Of a stretch of 64,000 bases of DNA, positions 55,641 to 64,000 are shown in pieces. The translations under genes and the position numbers were made by a program. Numbering within the stretch: the stretch's first letter is position 1; every line of letters starts with the position of its first letter. The stretch spans positions 51,674,274 to 51,738,273 of the forward strand of contig CM066998.1 of the NCBI GenBank assembly GCA_033977485.1, read 5' to 3'. The notes beneath the pieces were generated by a model. The model searched no databases. It had not been told where the DNA came from and worked only from the letters and a program-made list of their open reading frames with translations. The stretch is from Hydrangea macrophylla. Taxonomy: Eukaryota; Streptophyta; Magnoliopsida; Cornales; Hydrangeaceae.

Positions 55641-58195
55641 TTAACAGTATTCCAACACTGATAATATTGCCGCTCCTATTTTGAAATTGCTTAATAATTT
55701 GGTTAAAACCAACCTTGAAAAACCAAATATTAAATTCTTTCAAATTTTGAAATATGCAATACATTTTCATAAAATAATTTCTTCTTATCTCCGGGGTATA
55801 CAACACATTTTCAAAATTTTAATTTCTTCCCAGAAGTGAAATTCAATTCCACTTTCCTTGGTATTGTGTAAATCACCGAGTAATACGTTTTCATTCTCCA
55901 TTGGAGAGTATCTCTAGCAGCAATTGTGTTTTTACACATATGCCTAAAGGCACTCATTTCAATTCACCACTCTTCAAAATTCTATCATGGAATATAATTC
56001 CGTAAACATAGCCATAAAAGGCTCTTCGTCACATTGGCCTGTGAAATAGATTGATGCTTCCGGCAGTTCTGAGTTTTTCTCACAACCAAAACATACATCG
56101 GAGTTGTCTTGTTTAGCAAGAGATTTCTGGTAAGTATCTCCTTTAGAGCGGTTCTAGTTCACAAAATAATTTTACTTTTCAGAACCCTTTCTTCTTTTTT
56201 CCTTCTCAATCTAATAAGATTGATCAAAAGAAATGCCAATGGACTTAATCTCTAAAATTACACGAGTTTCACCCAAACTTTTCGTAGCAAAATTAAGTGA
56301 CAACAAATTTGATCTCTTAGAAACAGAAAACTAATAACCATAATTGTGTTCGTGATGAACACCTTTGTCACTCTCATTGATTTTAACACTATTTGCAAAA
56401 TAGTATGATCAAATTTTTCCATACCATTAGATGGATACCAGTTTTAAACCATATAAAGAATGTACAAGAATACACACTTTACTCTTATCTATATACCCTT
56501 CTGGTTTATCCAAATAAGAAATTGCTTTACATCCATTTGATGAATAATCAATTCATGAAGAGCAACAGTAGTTAATAAAATTTTAATGGTGGTAAACCAG
56601 GATAATTTGTATCCATAAATCAACATTTCCTTTCACTCGGAACCCTTTACTACTAAAGTAGTTTCACTTTTCCAATAAAATCATATGATTTAAAAGTTTT
56701 TCCAACACTCCACTTACTTCCAATCCAAGAGGTAAATCCATAAGTTCCCAAAAAATGGGTGGAAATAATATAATTAACCCATTTGTCTCGAATGGTTTTT
56801 TTCAAAATAACATTTGAAAATGTAAGAGTATCTTTGAAACAAATAGAACCCCTTCTAAACCAAATGTATAAATATATATATATATACACATATATACATT
56901 TCAAAATATTTTTAGCACTTACCTTTCATACTCTTTTGTGCTTCAAATAATATGTCATGATTTCCGTCATGCACTCTAACTTAATAGATTTAGGTGGGAC
57001 GGGAAAAACAGGAGGTTGAGAACCCCCACTATTCCTCAATTTAAAAGGAATATAAGCTCATGAAAATAGACTCAAAAGTCACATAGATTTTTAAACATAA
57101 AAATCTACCAGCATTACTATTAAAAGCATGTTCCCAAAAAGCGTATTTTATGAGCTTTACTGGCAAGTTTCTTAGTACTAAAAAATTCTTTTATGAGCCA
57201 AATAACTCAAACTTTGAAAAACAATATAATTGGATTTTCTATTTTTCAATACTCAAAAAGAGTACTTTTGTTTCAGAGGGGTACTCTATATATTAAAAAT
57301 AAAATATACAGTTTAGTACAGGTTACTACCCAAATATCTGAATCATATCTCACAACCAATTTTATCTCATAGGCACTATATGTATACAACGAGCTAGCAC
57401 ATGGTGCGTCACGCAATCTTTCATTATAGTACCATTGGGTAATAAAACGATCCCGCTGAGCAATGATTTTAACCGTTGGGTAATAGTTTCATTGGACAAT
57501 AAAACAAACCATGAGTTCTGTAATAACCGTTAGGAACCAAAAATTCAATGGTTAAAAGTAAAATCTGATGGTGTGAACTGTGAAAGTATTAAAACCAATA
57601 TATGCATGTACAGATATACATGTATAGATATAGATAGATATACACGTATACAATCAAACAAATTAAGGCCGACCATAAAGTAATAAATTCAAACAAAATT
57701 GAAACCTTAACAGATTTGAACAAGTCTATGTAAACAAAAACTATAAAGGTCCATGTATTCAAAGACTGTATGTATATATACAGTATCAACCTCTGTGCTA
57801 AATGTGTGGTCTTTCAAAGAAATGTGATTGCTCATTATTGAACATGTGCACCACTAGCTCCATGTCTCATGAGTAAGTACCGTATTGGCGTATTCCCTAT
57901 TAACCACATAATATATGTACACACGAAAAAAACATGAATATATGCAAAACATGTGCATACGCATTATCTACAAGCAGAAATATGGTAATAAGCAAACCCA
58001 TATTCTGAAATTTTGGGTTCTAACATATTTTCCAACAAATATCAAAAGAAAACCAATTTCTTTGTAGTTTAGAGAAATGTCATTTTTTTTTCCCTCCAAC
58101 TATTAGAGAGAAAATTCTGAAATTAAAATGCCTATAGAGGACTGGGAACTAAGTGGATGATCCAGATTCATGGAAGAAGATAAACGTCTTAAAAT
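55641..58195 (-). other. C2 interior without recognisable coding
   Basis: About 2.5 kb, AT-rich, with stops in all frames. A minus-strand stretch around 55985-56100 reads as cysteine-containing sequence (NSDVCFGCEKN) without a clear match. AT and TATA microsatellites lie at 56868-56890 and 57600-57650. Confidence 0.5.
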
Positions 58196-58999
58196 TGTTG
58201 GAACTGTAAGCAGAATAGGAACAAAATCACTTGATCAGTAGCCTCTTGATAAATCTTGGGCCGAGTCGCGGATCTCGCTTTCTTTAAGACGTTTCGCGGC
58301 TCTGCCCAAAGTGTGCAAGCAGTTCGTACTTGCCACGTCGTTCCCAGGATAAAACAGCCCAGAATCTTTTCTGTCTCAGATTTTTCTTTGCACCAAAAAA
58401 AACTGGTAAACTAAACACCTTTCAGATTTGTTGCTCGGTACTCACAAATATGAAAAGCTCCTTTTTCTTAATTTGGAAAATAGACGACTCACTCATTATA
58501 TAAAAACTCTTATTAATCTTTTTAGAAACCATCAAGAATAGGAGAAAACAATATGTAATGTTCACTCATAATGGTTCACAACAACAATATTATATATATA
58601 TATATATTATATGTATATATCTACACGTATAACCAGTGGGAGACAATCCCTTTATATTTATATAAAGCTTCCTATTAAACAATTGAACCAATTAGTAGTC
58701 AGAAACACACAGTCACTCCATGTATATATATATATCACCCAAGTATAAATATCCAAATAATAATATATAGGTAGCATTCAAAGCCAAAAGGATAGCAGCT
58801 AGCACATGTTATTCCAACAGTTTTTCCAAATAAATTGAGCTCACTTAATCACTATAAAGATAACAGTAGTTACAACATAGTAATAAAGGTTAATGAATGT
58901 TAATAACGTGTATTTTAAGTATCATTAAAATATTATAATCCTTCACTATGTTAAAATACAATTTTATAAAACAAAATTTTATTAAAATATATTACAACA
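58196..58999 (-). repeat. C2 5' LTR
   Basis: Direct repeat of 53724-54538. Its right end abuts CTCTC. The sequence inside its left edge (minus ATTTTAAGACG) is not a tRNA-Met primer site. Confidence 0.92.
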
Positions 59000-59571
59000 C
59001 TCTCTTTCTTTATCTTTTTTTTTTTAAAATCCTAGGAGACCTAAATAATATGTATACATATATATGACACATATATTATAACATACAAATGGTAGAAATC
59101 TCGTTTATCTTCTTGTGAGCTCACAAAAGAGACTCATATGAACCCAAAATGCAATCCAAACTACTAAAATAGCTAGCCCAAAGGGAACTCATGCCCCGGG
59201 TACTTAATTTTAATGCCAGATACACTATTGAACACATTCGCGGACCTATAAACACTATATAAAAAAATGCATATCAACCCTTCACTTTTTTTTTTAACGA
59301 ATATAAATTAATAAAATATAACACTTAAACTAAACGAGCTCACTAATGATTTAATTTATATGTCCTCCAAACACTTAAAATTTTCAACCATGTGTCTTAC
59401 CTAGGCACACTCATATAATATTGCTAACTAAAAATAATAATCAAAATAATTATTTACACACTTACAAATTTTAGGGTTGTTACAGTATATTGTTGTGTTT
59501 TAACAGATTTTTAGTGCATTTGGGAGCGCAAGAGAAGTGCATAGTATAGAATAAGCAAAAGACATTGAGAT

Positions 59572-59862
59572 TAAGGCTTAGTTTGGCCCCCACGTGGTTT
59601 TTTAAAAATAGCTTATGAAATTTATTATTAAGCTGTTTGATAATTTTGTATCAGTGATATATTACTCTTCAAAAAATCATTATGAAACCAAAAAAGCAAC
59701 CTTGAGCATTTAAAAACTCCATTCTAGAGCTTTTAAAAGCTCCCCCAAAAAAGCCCTAAGTTCAATTTTTACAAAACTCATAAACTAGTTACCAAATGAA
59801 TTAACATGATATTGTACTTCAAAAAAAGAGAAGCACCAAAATGAAGGTTAAACTAAGCCTAA
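59572..59862. mobile_element. Tourist/Harbinger-like MITE
   Basis: Terminal inverted repeats GGCTTAGTTT (59575) and AAACTAAGCC (ending 59859) are flanked by TAA on both sides (59572-59574, 59860-59862), giving a 285-bp element without coding. The TAA duplication fits PIF/Harbinger. The TIRs are short and diverge after 10 bp, so the call is provisional. Confidence 0.55.
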
Positions 59863-60358
59863 GTTGGAAAATATCATTCCACAAATGGCCCACTGGTAAG
59901 TGTTATGAACATCCAGATGAACCGTATTGAAGGCTACTATATTACACACACTGACACACATATCCATATACATATATGCACACATTAGGAGTTGTGCTTA
60001 TTTGGATGGGATTTTCTCCTAGAAATAGAGGGTGCCAGTAAATAAATGAAGGACTATGATTGAAGTGTTATACCACGTTAACAAAATAACCGTTGTAATG
60101 AATATTTTCTCAATTAATTGGGGGTAGTAGAAAGACAAATCTCAACGAAGGTTCTCATTTGGGGGTTCCTTTAACATTATATTTTCTTCATCCAAAAATT
60201 CACGAAACAAAGGCTTAATTCATACATTTTCACAGGTCCCTGCTTTCTTTTGTGCCTTTCACTTATTTTATAATTAAATGCCAAAAACCACCTCTTTTTT
60301 GTTTCTGTTGCATAGCTTTGTTGAGTGGCTTGAGCCTCCCAGTTTCTTTTCTATGTTT

Positions 60359-60622
60359 TTTTTTTTATTATTTTTTGGGTTAAAGAAATGGAAATGCAGA
60401 TAGGTTACCCACAATTCCGTCAGGGAGCATTCGGTCCCAACACTTAGGACTAATCTGCAGAAGTCCCACCGCATCTATGTCGGGCCGAAGCTTGAGATCC
60501 ACCGGTAGTACCTTGGTGCGGCGCTTAGGTTTGGCACCAATAATCAGCCATGGGGAAGATTCGAACCCAAGCATCGAGCAAAATTGAACGTACTCCTTAC
60601 CACTAGGCCAACTAGTCATTCG
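60359..60622 (-). mobile_element. tRNA-derived SINE with 14-bp target duplication
   Basis: On the minus strand the element begins near ACTAGTTGGCCTAGTGG (A-box-like) and has GGGTTCGAATC (B-box-like) about 45 bp further on, the two internal RNA polymerase III promoter boxes. It ends in TTTAACCC and an A-rich tail. TCTTTTCTATGTTT flanks it perfectly on both sides (60345-60358, 60623-60636). The head resembles a tRNA gene, but the sequence is not a functional tRNA. A 79-codon ORF across it is a shadow. Confidence 0.85.
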
Positions 60623-60636
60623 TCTTTTCTATGTTT

Positions 60637-62557
60637 GTACACATGCTATGTACCCGAAAAAAAAAAAAATTTCCTTTTTGTGTTTGTACACCCATATCTG
60701 GAAAAGATACCATAAATATTTACAAACGACAATTCAACTTTAAACTAAACCATTCTAATTGACAATATGGAATTGAGTACATATTTAAGCTCATATGGAA
60801 TGCCTCAAACCAAATACTGATTGACATAAAACTTATCCCTTGATTAATTTTCTACCCGTTTGTGAACAACCTATGCTTCAGTGATTCAATAGCAGAAAAA
60901 AAAAGCGATTTTTGTGATGGAATCACAAGAGTTTGTTTGCCAAACAGTTCCATTCTAGTTTCTAGAATTCTAAAGTCACTTAATAAGCTAAATCAATGGT
61001 TTTCAAATTTGTATTCCCAGTGTCTCCCTGATGCTTTGATAGTTGTATCACATGTGTGCCATGTCACGTGGTACAAGTATTAAAGCATTTGAAATCTAAA
61101 TTTGAGATTCAAGTTTGGAAAGTGTAGCATTACACTTCTTATTAACTCCGCTTTTCATTCACCTCCCTAATCTCCACGTAGTTGAGGTTATACCTAGGAG
61201 TCGTTGCGGTCGAACCACCGTTGAAACCATAGCCCTTTTTTTGATCCGTGCCCATTACTAGTATATAGATAAGGCTAAACACTGATGACTGGGTCTAATT
61301 ACAAGGAACAACTCAATGATTTGATGTGGTACACTGAATAGGGGAATACAGGGGAACAATTATCTATATCCAATGAAATACAAGATGAGTATATGATTAT
61401 CAATTCCAACAAGTCCTCTTCCCAGGAAAAGCACCAAGGAAGGAACACAATGGGTTATAGTATTCCTTCTGCCTTCACTCACTAAATTTGCAAACCAATC
61501 TGAGCCTCAACACTGCTCACTTTCTCTTTTCCTTGATTATTATAGAATCATGGCTTTTTTTTATGTATATATATATATATCTTAGTGATAGGAAATAATT
61601 GCTTGTAATGTTGGCTAGCATGAGACCTGGAGGTTCATTTCTCCAAAACTGAAATTGCAAAGAACCACAACTTCTCAAAGTAGAAAAAATACAGAACGAC
61701 ACTACCAATCAAATAAGGTGACATTTGTTGTAGGCAAAAGAGAGGGAGAAAACAGGGGAAAAAATGAAAACAGAGAAAGCCATGTGGGCAGGCAAAATAG
61801 ATAAGGTGTCATTTGCTGTAGCTTTGGTGTCAATTAGTATTTAATTTTTCTTATGTACGATTTGATAATAAAAAAGTGGGATCTCGTAGTATTATATATT
61901 AGGTGTCGTTTGTTAGTTACGAGTCTTACGAATTTATATTGGGTAGTAATAAGTCCCAAAGTGTTGGTACTGCCCCAAACCCCAGTTTTACTCAGCTGCC
62001 AGCCTGCCCCAAGGCAACCCACCACCACCACATCTTGATATTTATGCATCCGCCCATGAATAACCCTTGTGCGAAAAATGAACCATGTTTATTCCAACTT
62101 GCGTTATAACTGCCTAAAAACATCAACTCAATAGGCTGATTCAATATATAAAATAAAATTTATAAAAACAAAATCGATGTTTAGCATAGCTTATTTAATC
62201 TTTTTCTTCTTTTTATCGTGCCGACAGGTAGTTCATAAAATTTAGCAAATGAATAATCAACTTCAAGTTTTTTGTTTTCTCCTTGAAAAGCACCTGTGGC
62301 AAAACATACAATGTATGATAACAACCAACCAGTATTAAGGAAACACATATATCATACCCATGTCCAAAACAAGAACCGATACCACTGCTAGTAGCAGCAA
62401 CTTCATACACGTAGAGATAGGATAATAATAATAATAATACTAATGGACATAACAACCAAAGACCAAGTCACCGGCATAAGAACGGATAGATAGTGATTAA
62501 TAAAAATGTAAAAACCAGAGTAGCACAGCATGTGACTTGGGAGACAGATATATCTCA
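60637..62557. other. Non-coding region downstream of the DUF6598 gene
   Basis: No supported ORF, RNA gene or element end. The last few hundred bases left of 62558 may be the 3'UTR of the DUF6598 gene; I see no decisive polyadenylation signal. Short AT and ATT microsatellites occur at 61566-61580 and 62422-62438. Confidence 0.5.
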
Positions 62558-62959
62558 TCAAGCCCTCCAAGTGACCTTCACCTGGACTCCACCACCACCA
62601 TACCTGCCAGGAATATTCTTCTCCTCCGTACCAGACTTCTGAGGCTCGAAATCAACAGTGTCATTAGCAATCTCCCCATCACCATCTTGAGAATGGCGGC
62701 GATCATACAACTTTATTGAAACTTTGAGGGTAGAGTAACAATTGATGGTCACTAACGATCTCGAAAGTGGAATGCGCTTACCAGGACCTACATCTATGTA
62801 CTCGTCACTTTTCTCCTCCTGGAAGAGAACACTCCAAAATTTACAGCGGCTACTGGTGGCTTGAATCAATCCATAAACATCGGCACCATCACCGTCTACG
62901 AGAGTAACCTCCACATTGGCCCCCACGGCGAAATTCCACATAATGTACTTTACTTCGAC
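62558..62959 (-). pseudogene. DUF6598-type protein, C-terminal part, 5' end lost
   Basis: Open frame of 127 residues from Met at 62941, with the same frame open six codons further up (VEVKYI), then a stop at 62960-62962 next to the repeat starting at 62966. Motifs VEVTLVDGDGADVYGLI, PLSRSLVTINCYSTLKVSI, IANDTVDFEPQKSGTEEKN and VKVTW match my recollection of the DUF6598 domain, found in plant proteins and as the C-terminal domain of jasmonate-induced 60-kDa proteins. A full domain is longer, so the N-terminal half appears lost or displaced. No ribosome-inactivating domain is visible. Cellular role not known. Confidence 0.6.
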
Positions 62960-62965
62960 TCAACC

Positions 62966-64000
62966 TGTCACGCCCCGGAGTAAGCCAAAAATAGGGAAAA
63001 TAAAAATTTTCCTTTATGGGTCCGTAGACACGTGACTAGTTTGTTAACCGTTTTGTCCTTCTAACTCCGCACCATAAAAATCATAAGGGAATGCTAGAAC
63101 ATAAGCATGGTCTAAACTTATCAGAGTATAAATACAGCGGCGGAAATTAAACAAGGGTTACAATAACTTCAATCTTAATACAAGAGGCCATGCTAAACAA
63201 TTTATACAATCTTAAAACTTGAGAAACTGTCTATCAGGTCCTGGGCAAGGCTTTATTCTCCTTGGCTCCACGGTACAGTATCCTGAACTCTTCTATCTAT
63301 CTCCAAACCTGCAACACTCTGGGCATACGAATGCCCAGGGCGTAACATGTCGTCAGCCTTGGAACAAGGCTGAGTGAGAGTCTCAATCGCACAATAATCA
63401 GTAAATACAACACATCTCTCAACTCACGTCATAGTTTAGTACTTTAAAGCATGGTTATTCTCTTATCAAAAGACGCATTCTCACCACGGGCATAGCAGAG
63501 GTCTCAACAAGAAAGGTAAACAGATAAATATAACATCATAGAATGCATTTTCCTTATTACAAACTCGTGCATGCCAATGCATGATCAATAAGACTCGTTC
63601 CCAACTCTTTTCAAAGACACTTACTTTTAAAACAGATATTTTCAAAACCATTTTATTTTAAAACCAAAACTTTCCAAAACCAAATCATTTGTACCAGATC
63701 ATTTCCTCCTCAACTCAATCTCATCATTCACTTTCTCTTTCTCATCCACTTGACAACACGCGGTATATCAAGGATGATAATATACTATCACAGCCAATTC
63801 ATACTCATTCCCTTGATAGGCCACCGGACGTCTTCACGGCGCACACTATCTGTAAACAATAAAACTGGCACATGGGACGTCTTCAACCATGTGTATACTC
63901 TCACCGATCGTCTACACGGCTGAGAATATATTAGAGCACTAGCCGGATGTATTCAACGATACATGGGACGTCTTCAACCACGTATGCGCATCACCGGACG
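62966..64000. mobile_element. Probable LTR retrotransposon end, continues beyond window
   Basis: Starts TGTCACGCCCCGGAG right at the break in the DUF6598 frame. Many plant chromovirus-type gypsy LTRs begin with similar wording. It contains a perfect 8-bp hairpin, CTGGGCAT-(ACGA)-ATGCCCAG (63318-63337), and repeated GGACGTCTTCAACCA(T/C)G units near the window edge (63826-64000). The other end is not visible; the type is inferred. Confidence 0.45.
63826..64000. repeat. Short repeats of GGACGTCTTCA(A)C type
   Basis: About six imperfect copies, alternating CCGGACGTC-like and CATGGGACGTCTTCAACCATG-like forms, the latter with self-complementary CATGG/CCATG flanks. They may continue beyond the window. 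Confidence 0.6.

Larger units (their letters stand above)
53724..58999 (-). mobile_element. Ty1/copia element C2, internally decayed
   Basis: LTRs at 53724-54538 (815 bp) and 58196-58999 (804 bp) begin TGTTGGAACTG and end TTACAACA. They differ mainly by small indels in AT repeats and scattered substitutions. A perfect 5-bp duplication CTCTC flanks the element (53719-53723, 59000-59004). A polypurine tract (AAGTGGGGGAT, minus) adjoins the left LTR at 54539-54549, so orientation is minus. The interior keeps only RNase H-like coding sequence. No TGGTATCAGAGC-type primer site follows the right LTR. Confidence 0.92.

Noticed and set aside
60359..60622. tRNA gene
   Set aside because: It has A- and B-box-like motifs but a long non-tRNA body, A-rich tail and target duplication; it is a SINE.
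61190..61235. Second SINE suggested by a GGTTCGACC-like B box on the minus strand
   Set aside because: No matching A box, tail or flanking duplication seen.

Overview
This window is repeat-dominated nuclear DNA of a flowering plant. The evidence is nested Ty3/gypsy elements of Athila and Tat/Ogre type, Ty1/copia elements, a tRNA-derived SINE, a small TIR element, and the 3' part of a DUF6598-type plant gene. I cannot name the species. About 49 kb of the 64 kb is identifiable transposon sequence, and almost all recognisable coding sequence is on the minus strand.

The left 48 kb is a nest at least four levels deep. The oldest layer is a Ty1/copia element (C1; gag to early RT at 45484-48172). 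An Athila-type element (A0; 1-45483, left end outside the window) sits in its RT gene. A0 itself carries two insertions in its own RT gene. The first is element 1 (2012-9159, target duplication TGCAC), a young element with no gag or pol and one private 567-residue ORF. The second is element 2 (9477-40666, target duplication CCGTT), a very large Tat/Ogre-type element with 3.3-kb LTRs, a tRNA-Arg primer site, a decayed gag and no pol. The gag of element 2 is split by element 3 (17958-35738), an Athila-type element with nearly intact gag-pol, extra ORFs after pol, and a rearranged 3' end carrying an inverted LTR-PBS-leader segment from a related element with a different interior.

The right part (48-64 kb) is mostly non-coding. 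It holds a possible spliced host-gene remnant (49.9-50.6 kb), a short retroposon, a second copia element (C2; 53724-58999, target duplication CTCTC), a TAA-flanked MITE, a SINE with a 14-bp target duplication, and the C-terminal part of a DUF6598 protein cut off by a repeat starting TGTCACGCCCC at 62966 that runs off the window.

Four observations seem most worth following. (1) A ~79-nt element of three hairpins, one with a compensatory base-pair change, lies upstream of the polypurine tract in two different Athila-type elements. (2) Arrays of short CpG-rich palindromes, different in sequence in each family, lie just upstream of the TATA box in every gypsy LTR here. (3) A TATA box, an ATG-free CT-rich leader and consensus splice sites precede the post-pol ORF of element 3, suggesting a subgenomic spliced transcript. 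(4) Element 3 has a composite inverted structure and an unprocessed-looking LTR end that keeps 8 nt of spacer/PBS sequence without a normal target duplication. All boundaries and counts were read by eye from the sequence; family assignments rest on motif recognition, not database searches.
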